This document shows, piece after piece, positions 1-8,929 of a stretch of 64,000 nucleotides of DNA. This DNA is from UBA1876 sp003446665 (GTDB lineage Bacteria; Synergistota; Synergistia; Synergistales; Thermovirgaceae): NCBI GenBank assembly GCA_040616305.1, contig CP159918.1, positions 2,108,001-2,172,000 on the forward strand, written 5' to 3'. Numbering within the stretch: position 1 is the first letter of the stretch; each line of letters begins with the position of its first letter. Under the pieces are notes generated by a model. It had not been told where the DNA came from and ran no database searches. It saw only the letters and a program-made list of their open reading frames with translations. Made by a program: the position numbers and the translations under genes.

Positions 1-2
1 AT

Positions 3-80
3 ATCCTGGACATGAACGGCGCCTCTTACCGATTGGCCGAGACGAAACGCCGGAAAACAAAAGAAAGTGGCTCAATTTAA
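3..80 (+). pseudogene. C-terminal fragment of an IS21-family helper ATPase (IstB)
   Basis: An open frame enters from the window edge and stops at 78-80. It encodes a short basic tail containing ILDMNGASYRLAE, which resembles the extreme C-terminus of IstB helper ATPases of IS21 elements. The stop is followed directly by the tandem end repeats typical of IS21 ends. The rest of the element lies outside the window, so it may be intact there. The assignment rests on a short tail plus context. Confidence 0.55.
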
Positions 81-157
81 ATGAGCAGGTGGCTCAGTTT
101 TACATGAGCACGGGTGGCTCACTTTTGATGAGCACGTGGCTCAGTTTTATATGGACA
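67..157. repeat. Four tandem IS21-type terminal repeats
   Basis: Four copies of a roughly 21-22 bp unit start at 67, 89, 114 and 136. Each begins GTGGCTCA, and the first three end TGAGC, so each unit is itself a partial palindrome. Multiple internally repeated ends are a known feature of IS21-family elements, where the IstA transposase binds several sites. The element boundary is probably near 157. The copies are 22, 25 and 22 bp apart. Confidence 0.6.
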
Positions 158-400
158 TTCGCAATTGGTGATTTGGACATAAAATTGCGCGCTTACTTTG
201 AAGACCTGCTCAAGAAAGATGATTCTTTCGACACCGTGGAGCGGGTAGGAACCGTAATGTTTGTCATGGCAAATCACGACCCGGAAGACATCAAAGGCAT
301 AATAGAGGATGTTAAAAGATGGAAGCCCGGGAAATATTTGGATGACGAAATCATTGCCACGGTGCAAGCGATAGAAAATGTCAGGCAGAAATTGAAATGA
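89..400 (+). CDS. Hypothetical protein with a 5' end overwritten by IS21 repeats
   Basis: The frame is 103 codons long, but its first 20-25 codons are simply the translated IS21 end repeats. The natural protein therefore probably began elsewhere and was cut by the insertion. The remaining part (from about DIKLRAYF to the end) is a charged, probably helical 75-residue segment with no motif I recognise. It could be a truncated pseudogene. No convincing ribosome-binding site is visible. Confidence 0.3.
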   Translation: MAQFYMSTGGSLLMSTWLSFIWTFAIGDLDIKLRAYFEDLLKKDDSFDTVERVGTVMFVMANHDPEDIKGIIEDVKRWKPGKYLDDEIIATVQAIENVRQKLK

Positions 401-470
401 ATTTTGGTTTCGGGTTGAGTACCGCCGGATAATGTTCGACTGGCTGCTAGGCTCTTGAAGGGATGTTTAC

Positions 471-974
471 ATGGATAATCTGGCCTTTACCCCTGATTGG
501 GAAAATTTATCGGAAAAACAAAAAATTGAATTACATACGGCAGATAAGTTTCTTTCTCATTTTAACAAGAAGTTCGGCGTTTCCTTTAAAATCACAAACC
601 TTGGAGACACTCCTGATATCGCATGCCGATCAGGTAAAGAAACTTTGTTTTTAGAAATAACTCTTTCCCAAGACTTGGAAAATGATATCCCTGCCTTTCT
701 CGGCAGAAGCGACAGCAGAAGCCCGGAAAAGGTTTTGAAAAGAACCGGGTACTCTTTAGAACACGTAACCGGAAATGTTATAAAGGCTATCAAGAAGAAA
801 ATAAACAAGAGTTATGGCATGAACGTCGCTCTCATTGTTCGACATGTCTCCGGCATCGACTGGGATTGGGAGCCATGTCTTGAGTACATTCAAGCATCCA
901 TAGGATGTGCAAAATCCCCTTTCGACAAGGGTATTTGGATACTCGACGACGAAAAAATCCAACAATTATGTTAA
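471..974 (+). CDS. Unknown protein with a possible PD-(D/E)xK-like core
   Basis: This 167-residue AT-rich gene has a plausible ribosome-binding site (GAAGGGA) upstream of the ATG. Residues 47-64 read T-P-D-I, then twelve residues later L-E-I-T in a hydrophobic strand. That resembles the D...ExK strand pair of restriction-type nucleases, but with Thr in place of the usual Lys. No DNA-binding domain or partner methylase is adjacent. Both neighbours are insertion-sequence debris, which suggests recent arrival. A function is not assigned; the nuclease idea is a fold-level guess. Confidence 0.45.
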   Translation: MDNLAFTPDWENLSEKQKIELHTADKFLSHFNKKFGVSFKITNLGDTPDIACRSGKETLFLEITLSQDLENDIPAFLGRSDSRSPEKVLKRTGYSLEHVTGNVIKAIKKKINKSYGMNVALIVRHVSGIDWDWEPCLEYIQASIGCAKSPFDKGIWILDDEKIQQLC

Positions 975-1108
975 CTATTTAAAAGAAAATATGTGCATTC
1001 GTTTTATTTGGGCATTCATAAATTTGGGTTGGGGTGTACCGAAACTTTTTCGTCTATTGAACTGCCCCGGGATTGCCGGAGACTCCATTTCTTGAGAGGA
1101 TGGAGCGC

Positions 1109-1452
1109 ATGAAGACAAAGAGCAGATACTCACCAGAGGTACGGGAACGGTCGGTTCGGATGGTTTTCGAGCATTGGGAGGAATATTCCTCGCAGTGGGC
1201 AGCGATACAGGTGTTTTTAAGGAACCTTGACTCACGAGGCCGAACTAGGTCTGGTGTTCGAACATCACCTACATCCGGATGAACCGTGGCTATGTCTATC
1301 TGAAGGAATATCAGACGACACTGGAAGCGAGAATCAGCCTGGGGGCGTTCTTCTGGCACTACAATAAAGAACGGCCACACCAGAGCCTGGACGACAGAAC
1401 GCCTTGCGAGGTCTACAATTGTCAAGGAGCGTTGGAACAAGTCAGTACCTGA
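1109..1452 (+). pseudogene. IS3-family transposase remnant with a large internal deletion
   Basis: The 5' part (from 1109) encodes KTKSRYSPEVRERSVRM and WEEYSSQWAAI, characteristic of the OrfA helix-turn-helix start of IS3-family elements. The 3' part (1279-1452) encodes the OrfB end, including FFWHYNKERPHQSLDDRTP, the conserved region after the third catalytic residue of the DDE domain. Everything between is missing, about 300 codons, and the two ends are in different frames. The element is dead. It sits just outside the 3' end of the polysaccharide locus. Confidence 0.75.
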
Positions 1453-1521
1453 GAATCGTCGGGCCGATCACCTTATTTTCGTCACCCCGTGGCCCAGTGA
1501 GTAGGGAGTACCTCAACCATC

Positions 1522-1583
1522 TTTCGTCTAGATTTCTTCGTGAGGCAACGTTACCGTTTCGTATAGATTTTTACGTGAGGCAA
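1522..1583. repeat. Two direct repeats of 27 bp
   Basis: Copies at 1522-1548 and 1557-1583 both start TTTCGT, continue TAGATTT and end CGTGAGGCAA. They differ at about three positions and are spaced 35 bp apart. The second copy forms the last codons of the glycosyltransferase that ends at 1551. Origin unknown; it could be an insertion-sequence edge or a local tandem duplication. Confidence 0.5.
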
Positions 1584-2516
1584 TAGGTTCGAGCGAATTT
1601 TGCGCTTTAATCTGACAACTTTGGCATAAGCTCCTTCGCCAAGCAGCGAGGCAAGGGTTGCGACAATATATTTAAGATTTAAAGGATACAACCTAAGGGC
1701 CTTAATAAGGTAATCCCTTCCTCGGCCCAGATCACCATTCTGGCACAGAATATTTCCCAGAGAATACATGTGTTTCGCTAATGATCTCTTATTTTTTACA
1801 ACATCGTAGGAATATTTTTCAAAAATCAGTTGATATGCCTTAACAAGAGCTTGATTGTTATTTGAAATACCTTTCCCCGTATCATAGAAATTTACTAACG
1901 GCTCATTAATATGGTGGAAATAATAATATTTTGATAGTCTGACAAAAAGTTCTAAATCTATAAATCTAGGGAAGTTTTCATCAAACATCCCTACTGCATT
2001 TAAACATTCTCTTTTGATTATCGCCGTTTGTATTCCTATCCCCATAACCCGATCTAATGCTTGCTGGTACACTATTCCATCTTCAGGCATTATTTTAGGA
2101 GAATGCCAATATCTCTTTTCTCCTTTACTGATTCTCCACATATCTGTATAAACAACCCCTACTTCCGGCGGTGCACTTTCAAACACTTTCATCTGTTTTT
2201 GCAATTTCTCCGGTAACCACTCATCATCTGAGTCTTGGAAGGCGACATATTCCCCCCGTGAGACCTTGATCCCCGTGTTTCTTGCAGCGGCTGCGCCTGC
2301 ATTTGCGTCATGCCGTATGTAGCGGATGCGGTTATCCTTGAAGGTCTTGATGATTTCAGCGGTATCATCTGTCGATGCGTCATCGACCACAATGACCTCG
2401 AAATTTTTGTTCGTCTGATTGAGGACGCTGCGGACTGAACGACCCAGAAAACGCGCCCGGTTATAGGTGGGTATGACAATGCTTACGAAAGGAGTGTCGT
2501 TCAGTTTTGCGTCCAT
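1551..2516 (-). CDS. Family 2 glycosyltransferase
   Basis: A 321-residue GT-A-fold sugar transferase, last gene of the leftward polysaccharide operon. The N-terminus carries the GT2 signature VSIVIPTYNRARFLGRSVRS, then VIVVDDASTDDT and FQDSDDEW, the acidic metal- and nucleotide-sugar-binding region. It probably adds one sugar, possibly rhamnose given the rfb genes just upstream, to a lipid-linked repeat unit at the inner membrane. The chosen start (2516) has AAGGA eight bases upstream; an ATG three codons earlier would sit on the ribosome-binding site. The 5' end overlaps rfbD. The final codons come from a direct-repeat copy. Confidence 0.85.
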   Translation of the reverse strand: MDAKLNDTPFVSIVIPTYNRARFLGRSVRSVLNQTNKNFEVIVVDDASTDDTAEIIKTFKDNRIRYIRHDANAGAAAARNTGIKVSRGEYVAFQDSDDEWLPEKLQKQMKVFESAPPEVGVVYTDMWRISKGEKRYWHSPKIMPEDGIVYQQALDRVMGIGIQTAIIKRECLNAVGMFDENFPRFIDLELFVRLSKYYYFHHINEPLVNFYDTGKGISNNNQALVKAYQLIFEKYSYDVVKNKRSLAKHMYSLGNILCQNGDLGRGRDYLIKALRLYPLNLKYIVATLASLLGEGAYAKVVRLKRKIRSNLLPHVKIYTKR

Positions 2517-3439
2517 TTTACACATCCTTGTGAAAGGCTTGATTCTTCCTGCGAAGCCGTCATGTTTGAGACCAAAGGGAGAGAACGGCCTTCACTTTTT
2601 TGAATTTTTTCGAGGAACCTGGCTGTTGCATCTTCCCAGTGGGGCATTTCCCCGACGAATGATGGGAGCCTTCTCAGTGTTGAAAAAGCAGGCCTTTTCG
2701 TCGGTGTCGAGAACTCAGCACTCTTTGCAGGAAGTATTGTCCCTTCCCATTTGGCAAGGTCCAAAATCGTTTTCGCCCATTCATATCTGCTGCAATATCC
2801 AGCGTTGGTTATATGGCACAACCCCCAGGCTCTTTCCTGAAGCAAGGCGTATACCGCCTCGGCCAAGTCCGGTGCATACGTGGGGGATGAAACCTGATCG
2901 TCTACCACGCGGAGTTCCGTTTTTGTCTCTGCCCATTTCAGGACTTTTTTGGGAAAACATGATTCGGCTTTCCCTTTGACACCAAAGACCCAGCTGACCC
3001 TGGCCAGGATATATTTGGTACAGAGGCTTTGGACGTAGTGCTCGCCCAGGAGTTTGCTCTTCCCGTATACGTTGATAGGATTGGGCACATCGGCTACCGT
3101 ATATGGGCTGCCCTTTGTTCCATCGAAAACATAGTCGGTGCTGAAAGTAACGAGAGGAATACCCGCCTCTTCACAGACAATGGCCAGGTTTCTCGGTCCG
3201 ATCCCGTTGACTAGAAAAGCCTGCTCCCAGTCGGTTTCGGCCTTGTCGACATCGTTGTAAGCGGCCCCGTTGAAAACTGCCTCCGGCTTGTGAGTCAAGA
3301 CAGCTTCACGAACGGCCTTGAGATCAGTGATGTCAAGTTCTTTGCTCCCGAAGGCAACGTATTTTTCTTTTCTCTCTTCGAGCAAATCAGCGAAGGCCAA
3401 AGACGCCTGGCCGTCCTTACCGGTAATAAGAAACTTCAT
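2501..3439 (-). CDS. rfbD: dTDP-4-dehydrorhamnose reductase
   Basis: This enzyme catalyses the last step of dTDP-L-rhamnose synthesis, NAD(P)H reduction of dTDP-4-keto-rhamnose. It is 312 residues long, normal to slightly long for RfbD. Visible features are the N-terminal nucleotide-binding GKDGQAS loop, VTFSTDYVFDG, and the catalytic YGKSK (YxxxK) of extended SDR enzymes. The C-terminal tail after about residue 285 is longer than usual and low in conservation. It lies between rfbC and the glycosyltransferase with short overlaps, indicating translational coupling. Confidence 0.9.
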   Translation of the reverse strand: MKFLITGKDGQASLAFADLLEERKEKYVAFGSKELDITDLKAVREAVLTHKPEAVFNGAAYNDVDKAETDWEQAFLVNGIGPRNLAIVCEEAGIPLVTFSTDYVFDGTKGSPYTVADVPNPINVYGKSKLLGEHYVQSLCTKYILARVSWVFGVKGKAESCFPKKVLKWAETKTELRVVDDQVSSPTYAPDLAEAVYALLQERAWGLCHITNAGYCSRYEWAKTILDLAKWEGTILPAKSAEFSTPTKRPAFSTLRRLPSFVGEMPHWEDATARFLEKIQKSEGRSLPLVSNMTASQEESSLSQGCVKWTQN

Positions 3440-4020
3440 AGACTATGACTCCCTTTGCCTTCATACGTAAAAGGCGATTCCATGTCTTTAAAAAAGGGTA
3501 ACACTTGATCTTTTCCCGAAAGAATCGGCTTGATATCGCCTAATGGCCAATTTACGTTTATATCGGGATCATCCCAGCGGATGCCCCCCTCACCACCCGG
3601 ATCGTAAAAATCAGTGCACTTGTAGTAGAAGTCGGCCACCTCGGAGAGCACGAGGAAACCATGGGCAAAACCCGGTGGCACGTAGAACATCTTGTGTGCT
3701 TCATCATCCAGGGTAATACCATACCAGGAACCGAAAGTTGGCGAGGCTTTCCGCAAATCAACAGCAACGTCAAACACCTTGCCTCTGGTGACTTTCACAA
3801 GCTTTCCCTGGGGCCGGCGGGTTTGGAAGTGAAGGCCCCTGAGCACGCCTCTTGTGGACCGGGACATGTTATCCTGGACAAATTCCATTGCAAGCCCTGC
3901 TTCCCGGAAGGCTTTCCGGTTGAAAGATTCGAGAAAATAACCGCGTTGATCCGGAAAGACCTGCGGTTCGATTACAAGCAAATCCCGGATCGGTGTTTCT
4001 TGAATTGTTATTTTTGCCAT
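3436..4020 (-). CDS. rfbC: dTDP-4-dehydrorhamnose 3,5-epimerase
   Basis: A 194-residue cupin-fold epimerase that inverts C3 and C5 of dTDP-4-keto-6-deoxyglucose. Family hallmarks are visible: DQRGYFLESF near the N-terminus, GVLRGLHFQ with the catalytic His, and FYVPPGFAHGFLVLS. The length is typical. A good ribosome-binding site (GAGGTGAA) precedes the ATG. It overlaps rfbD by four bases and follows rfbA by nine. Confidence 0.95.
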   Translation of the reverse strand: MAKITIQETPIRDLLVIEPQVFPDQRGYFLESFNRKAFREAGLAMEFVQDNMSRSTRGVLRGLHFQTRRPQGKLVKVTRGKVFDVAVDLRKASPTFGSWYGITLDDEAHKMFYVPPGFAHGFLVLSEVADFYYKCTDFYDPGGEGGIRWDDPDINVNWPLGDIKPILSGKDQVLPFFKDMESPFTYEGKGSHSL

Positions 4021-4029
4021 AAATTCACC

Positions 4030-4905
4030 TCATGATTCCTGGAGCAGATCTAGCAAGTATCGTCCGTACCCGTTTTTTGCAAGGGGCCTTGCTAACCTTT
4101 CAAGCTGTGTTGAATCGATATACCCTTTCCTGTAGGCAATCTCCTCGGGACAAGATACCATGAGTCCCTGTCTTTTCTGGATCGTTTCTATGAAAGTGGC
4201 GGCATCAAGAAGGCTGTCATGAGTCCCTGTATCGAGCCAGGCAAACCCCCTTCCGAGGACATCGACCCGGAGAGTGCTTTCTTCAAGATACAATCTATTG
4301 AGGTCTGTGATTTCAAGTTCGCCACGTGCCGAGGGCCTGAGGGCGTGGGCTTTTTCGACAACGGTGTTGTCGTAAAAATACAACCCCACCACTGCGTAAC
4401 GTGATTTGGGAGTTGTGGGTTTTTCCTCAATACTTGTCACACGGCCTGCCTCGTCAAAGGATACGACACCGTATCGCTCAGGATCTTTTACCGGATACCC
4501 AAAAACCAACGCTCCTTCTTCCAGCATGGCGGCATTTGTCAGTATTTCGCTGAATCCATGTCCGTAAAAGAGGTTGTCGCCCAAAACAAGAGCACAGCTG
4601 TCTCCGCTGATGAAGTCTTCCCCAATGAGGAATGCTTGCGCCAATCCGCCGGGCTCTGGCTGCACGGAATAAGTTATAGACAGCCCCCATTGGCTGCCGT
4701 CATTAAGAAGCTTCTTGAACGCCGGCAAGTCATCGGGGGTTGTAATGACGAGGATGTTCCGAATGCCTGCCAGCATAAGTGTGCTTAAGGGGTAGTAGAT
4801 CATGGGCTTGTCATACACCGGCATTAGCTGCTTGCTCACCGGAAGGGTCAAAGGATAAAGCCGTGTTCCGCTGCCGCCAGCAAGAATGATGCCTTTTTTG
4901 ATCAT
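4030..4905 (-). CDS. rfbA: Glucose-1-phosphate thymidylyltransferase
   Basis: Makes dTDP-glucose from dTTP and glucose-1-phosphate, the entry step of the rhamnose pathway. The 291-residue length is standard. The N-terminal pyrophosphorylase signature GIILAGGSGTRLYPLT and VSKQLMPVYDKPMIYYPLS are complete. ALVLGDNLFYGHGF and the Asp-rich WLDTGTHDSLLDA segment fit the substrate and metal sites. It overlaps rfbB by four bases. Confidence 0.96.
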   Translation of the reverse strand: MIKKGIILAGGSGTRLYPLTLPVSKQLMPVYDKPMIYYPLSTLMLAGIRNILVITTPDDLPAFKKLLNDGSQWGLSITYSVQPEPGGLAQAFLIGEDFISGDSCALVLGDNLFYGHGFSEILTNAAMLEEGALVFGYPVKDPERYGVVSFDEAGRVTSIEEKPTTPKSRYAVVGLYFYDNTVVEKAHALRPSARGELEITDLNRLYLEESTLRVDVLGRGFAWLDTGTHDSLLDAATFIETIQKRQGLMVSCPEEIAYRKGYIDSTQLERLARPLAKNGYGRYLLDLLQES

Positions 4906-5990
4906 TTTCCCGCCTCCCTGCTGGTACCAAGACCAAGCCGTTCAAGACCGTATTTGCCGTGGGTTACTTCTTTCACCCACCACTGGTTGTCCAGGTACCA
5001 TTGTACGGTTTTTTTGAGACCTGTCTCGAAGGTTTCTTTCGGTTTCCATCCGAGTTCTCTCTGGATTTTACTGGCGTCAATGGCGTAGCGTCTATCATGG
5101 CCCGGCCGGTCGGTAACGAAGGTTATCTGTTCCCTGTAGGTGGTCCCGTCTTCTTTGGGCCGCAGGCTGTCGAGCAGATCACAGAGAGTGTAGACCACCT
5201 TGAGGTTGGTCTTTTCGTTGTGGCCTCCGATGTTGTAGGTGTCACCGGGATGCCCTTTCTCAAAGACCTCAAGCAGGGCCTCGCAATGATCTTGTACGTA
5301 GAGCCAATCGCGGATGTTGCCGCCATCACCATAGACTGGAAGAGGTTTATCCTCAAGGGCCGTGATGATCATGAGAGGAATGAGTTTTTCCGGGAACTGG
5401 TAAGGTCCGTAGTTGTTGGAGCAGTTTGTTATCACCGTAGGCAGGCCATAGGTATGGTAAAACGCCCGGACAAGGTGGTCCGACGAGGCCTTTGAAGCTG
5501 AGTAGGGCGAACGGGGGCTGTAGGGTGTCTCCTCAGTGAAGAGTCCTTGAGGTCCCAGGGAACCGAAGACTTCATCGGTGGAAATGTGGAGGAACCGGAA
5601 ATGTTCCTGTTCCGAAGCGTCGAGGTTCTTCCAGTAATCCAGAGCCGCCGTAAGGAGTTTGTAGGTTCCCACGATGTTTGTCTGGATGAAGTCATCAGGG
5701 GTGTCGATGGAACGGTCCACGTGGCTTTCAGCCGCCAGGTTCAGGATCCCTGTCGGATGTTCCTTTTCAAGGATTTGTGTGGTGAGGCGTGTATCAGCGA
5801 TATCGCCGTGGATGAATTTGTATAAAGGATTGTCCTCAACATCTCTTAAGGATGCAAGATTTCCCGCGTAGGTGAGCTTATCCAGGTTGATGACCCGGTA
5901 GCCTTTTTCAAGGCAGTACCGGACAAGATTGCTTCCTATGAAGCCGCAGCCTCCGGTGATTAACAATGTCGGTCTGGTCCTATCTGGCAT
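4902..5990 (-). CDS. rfbB: dTDP-glucose 4,6-dehydratase
   Basis: Converts dTDP-glucose to dTDP-4-keto-6-deoxyglucose with bound NAD. The 362 residues include the Rossmann loop GGCGFIGSNLVRY (about 13-25), HISTDEVFGS with the catalytic Thr-Asp-Glu, and YSASKASSDHL with YxxxK. It is the first of the four rfb genes. About 230 bases with no recognisable gene separate it from the upstream polymerase gene. Confidence 0.96.
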   Translation of the reverse strand: MPDRTRPTLLITGGCGFIGSNLVRYCLEKGYRVINLDKLTYAGNLASLRDVEDNPLYKFIHGDIADTRLTTQILEKEHPTGILNLAAESHVDRSIDTPDDFIQTNIVGTYKLLTAALDYWKNLDASEQEHFRFLHISTDEVFGSLGPQGLFTEETPYSPRSPYSASKASSDHLVRAFYHTYGLPTVITNCSNNYGPYQFPEKLIPLMIITALEDKPLPVYGDGGNIRDWLYVQDHCEALLEVFEKGHPGDTYNIGGHNEKTNLKVVYTLCDLLDSLRPKEDGTTYREQITFVTDRPGHDRRYAIDASKIQRELGWKPKETFETGLKKTVQWYLDNQWWVKEVTHGKYGLERLGLGTSREAGK

Positions 5991-6219
5991 TTCGGTCCTC
6001 CATCATAAGTGTGAAGAAGTTCTCTGTTTGCACGAAAAAACTAGCTTGACCTCTTTCAGCCTGAGGCAATCATTTTTGCTATGTCTCCGCAGAACACCCA
6101 ATCATCCCTGCCATTAACAGAATCGCCAAGATTTGGGACGGAAATTCCCAACATCATCAGCCGGGCCCGCTTCAAGATCTATGGCAAGTTTTTGTTTGTG
6201 CCTTCATGCGATCCATTTC

Positions 6220-7539
6220 TCAAGAAACTGAACCTCTGGCAATTTCATGGCGACCTAGACCCCGATGTTGTAATTCTAAGTCGTAAGTTAAGGGGAAAAC
6301 TTTCATATTTATGTACATCAATGCTAAAGCGTAGAACAACCAAACAAAATCTGCCCTGATTTCATAGAAAACATGACCTACAATAAGTGCAACCAAACCA
6401 CTATATAATGATATACCTATGATTGCCTCATATTTCTGGTTTAGCCTTAAGAAAGACCTTATTTTTCTGCGAGTTTGTATTGTAATTAAAAAAAGGAAAC
6501 TAACGAAAATAAGTGTAATTATGATTCCGCGTTCAGCCAAATATGATGTGTAAATTGAATGCGTGTGCACTCCAAATCCCTGTGCAGACAAATTACCAAT
6601 TCCGATACCTACCAAGGGAGCCTCACTAAACTTCTGCAATCCCAGTAATCGAGTTTGTAAATGACCTAAATTTGATGCCGCAGTTGTTTCCAAAGAAAAC
6701 CTCTGTAAAAAGAGTTGCCCCATCTCTGGTACAGCAAAAAGCAAACCTAATAAAAGGACTAAACATATGATTGAGGCAAATGCGAACTTGTTGATATTTA
6801 ATAATTTAGTTTTTCTCAATTGATACATACTGACTACGACACCAACGAACAAAATAATCCAACCTGCACGAGAGAAAGTTCCTATTAAAAAAAATGTATT
6901 TATTATAAATAGAGCTAATACAGCCTTCTTGTTTTTTACTGCAAAATACATATTGAACAAGATGATCCCACAAAGAGCTAAAAACGGTCCTGTGCTCCCA
7001 GTAGTCGACATTGGAAGGCGAAACCGTGGGAATCCGAGAAATGTTGATCCTCGACTAAAATAGTCTGATGTCTCGTATAAGTTCCAAAACGGGACACTTT
7101 TTATGTATTCACCTGTTGTGACCCAAGTGAGTAGCATATAACTGTTTAAAATATAAGCAAATACAGCAGAGAAACAAAATGCCCAAAAAATTTTTTTGTA
7201 ATCACTACTCGTTTGGATACAAAACGGTAAAAAAAACAAAAAGGTGACTCCTACCATCTCCACAGCTAAAATATCAAAGGCAACCTTAGGAGCTTTCGAA
7301 AGAATTAGGGCATTTGCTAGAGATAGAACATAAAAGATTAGGACAATTCCTAGAGGATATAACATATTCCTTCTAACAGTCTTTGTGGATGACAATAAAA
7401 AATAAAAACAACAAATAAAAATGCCTACCAACATTGCTATTTGGGAAAAACTTGGTTTTACAGGACCAATGGGTAATCTATATATGCCCATCGAGATCAA
7501 GAATGCAGTTATCACAAAACAGTATTTTGCAATTTTCAT
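6220..7539 (-). CDS. O-antigen polymerase/ligase-like membrane protein (Wzy/WaaL superfamily)
   Basis: A very hydrophobic protein of about 439 residues with ten or more predicted membrane spans. A larger periplasmic loop near the C-terminal third contains GHLQTRLLGL and HTHSIYTSYLAERG, resembling the Wzy_C/O-antigen ligase loop with its conserved His and Arg. It would polymerise or ligate lipid-linked repeat units on the periplasmic face. The 7539 start (GAGGTG upstream) is preferred over a longer frame whose first 54 residues are polar. Strikingly AT-rich compared with its neighbours. No Wzx flippase is seen in the window. Confidence 0.75.
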   Translation of the reverse strand: MKIAKYCFVITAFLISMGIYRLPIGPVKPSFSQIAMLVGIFICCFYFLLSSTKTVRRNMLYPLGIVLIFYVLSLANALILSKAPKVAFDILAVEMVGVTFLFFLPFCIQTSSDYKKIFWAFCFSAVFAYILNSYMLLTWVTTGEYIKSVPFWNLYETSDYFSRGSTFLGFPRFRLPMSTTGSTGPFLALCGIILFNMYFAVKNKKAVLALFIINTFFLIGTFSRAGWIILFVGVVVSMYQLRKTKLLNINKFAFASIICLVLLLGLLFAVPEMGQLFLQRFSLETTAASNLGHLQTRLLGLQKFSEAPLVGIGIGNLSAQGFGVHTHSIYTSYLAERGIIITLIFVSFLFLITIQTRRKIRSFLRLNQKYEAIIGISLYSGLVALIVGHVFYEIRADFVWLFYALALMYINMKVFPLTYDLELQHRGLGRHEIARGSVS

Positions 7540-7774
7540 ATCCTTGCACCTCAATTTATTAAGTGACAGGTTATTGCAATTCCTTTTTACGTTAATTCGC
7601 CTAGCTGGTTTACTGATATACTCGAATAACCATCTGGAAAATGAGTCAAGTGTTCGTTTATATTGAGTCTCTTTTCCTCTTTTAACATCCCTTCTCTGCA
7701 AATTGGTAAACGGCGGTATTTATGTCAAAAATATGTGGACGTTTAAAAAACGTCAATCCCCAGGGTGGTTCAAT

Positions 7775-8635
7775 TCACGCTTTGAGATAAAATTCTCTGT
7801 ACCAAATAATTGTCGATTTTCGAGCATGCAAGAACGCACCAAGCTTCTCTTGCCCTCCAAAAGTTTCTGTACATGTTCTATCTTCTTTATGTAGCACACT
7901 TACACGTTTGTCATATACACTTCGCAGATTTTTACATCTTAACATTTCCGCCAAAATTCTTTCTTCACCATATAAAAATGTCCCATCAAAAAAACCATCA
8001 TAATGCTCAAAAAAAGGTGGACAAAAGACTAAAAAAGCCCCATGTAAAGCATACACTTCGACAAGAAAAGTACACGGGTTTATATCAACATTTTTATTCC
8101 CATTTCTATTTCTCCTGGCCCTCCACCAATTAACGAATTTTACTGGCAAAACTTTTTTGAGTGGCAATTTCGCAAGACCCCACAAAAAATAGTGAAGGTA
8201 GATTTTCCTTGCTTCTTTTGCGCTAGGCCTGGAGAAGGCAAAAGGATTTTGCTCTCTACCATCGAGAGTGCAAATTCTAGGTCCAATCACAGCACAGGAT
8301 GTTTTTTTATAAGCATCCAGGAGTCTATGAAAGAGATTTTTATCATTGAACAAAACATCATTATTAGACGCAGCAATAAAATTATAGCCTTCTTCGCGAG
8401 CCTTCTGTATCCCGTAGTTAAAACCCTTCGCAAATCCTACGTTGTTGGGAAGCATTTCCAAAGTTACTGAGTTGTAACGTGAAACATATTCACGCAGTCT
8501 CTCCTGTTTTTCTTTCGCTGAACCATTATCTATTACAAAAATTCTTATTCCAGGGAAATTTTTTTGCGCTGATTCCAGAAACTCTTTTGTTTCATTAACA
8601 GTATTATAATTTAGCACTACTATGGCAAATTCCAT
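7775..8635 (-). CDS. Family 2 glycosyltransferase (rhamnosyltransferase-like)
   Basis: A 286-residue GT2 enzyme. It begins MEFAIVVLNYNTVNET and continues IFVIDNGSAKEKQERL and AASNNDVLF, the pattern of WbbL/RfbN-type transferases that often use dTDP-rhamnose. The internal start at 8635 has a strong AAAGGAG seven bases upstream; the longer frame adds 20 unlikely residues. AT-rich like the polymerase next door. Acceptor and donor are not defined by sequence. Confidence 0.8.
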   Translation of the reverse strand: MEFAIVVLNYNTVNETKEFLESAQKNFPGIRIFVIDNGSAKEKQERLREYVSRYNSVTLEMLPNNVGFAKGFNYGIQKAREEGYNFIAASNNDVLFNDKNLFHRLLDAYKKTSCAVIGPRICTLDGREQNPFAFSRPSAKEARKIYLHYFLWGLAKLPLKKVLPVKFVNWWRARRNRNGNKNVDINPCTFLVEVYALHGAFLVFCPPFFEHYDGFFDGTFLYGEERILAEMLRCKNLRSVYDKRVSVLHKEDRTCTETFGGQEKLGAFLHARKSTIIWYREFYLKA

Positions 8636-8929
8636 GGCTTCTCCTTTCTTGCCAATAATGGAAGGGGCATGGCTAGTATAATCTTGTTCTTTCACTCGCA
8701 GGAGGTCGTATCATCGAAAAATCAGCAGTGATTCAACGCCTCGCCTCCTATCATGAAGTTGATCTCAAGGGCCTATAGCTCTCGTTTTTTTGCTGTCTAC
8801 GTTGCACTTATGCAATACTCCCCTTTCGCTTTAACCAACATCTCCTCCAAACACCCGTATTATCTCATGTTGTATTTGTGGCCTGTTCGCTATGGGAAAC
8901 ACTATATCTGCAGTTTTGAACAATTGTAA

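Noticed and set aside
67..157. CRISPR-like short repeats at the left edge
   Set aside because: Units are almost contiguous without unique spacers of constant size, and follow an IstB-like tail, so they are IS21 end repeats.
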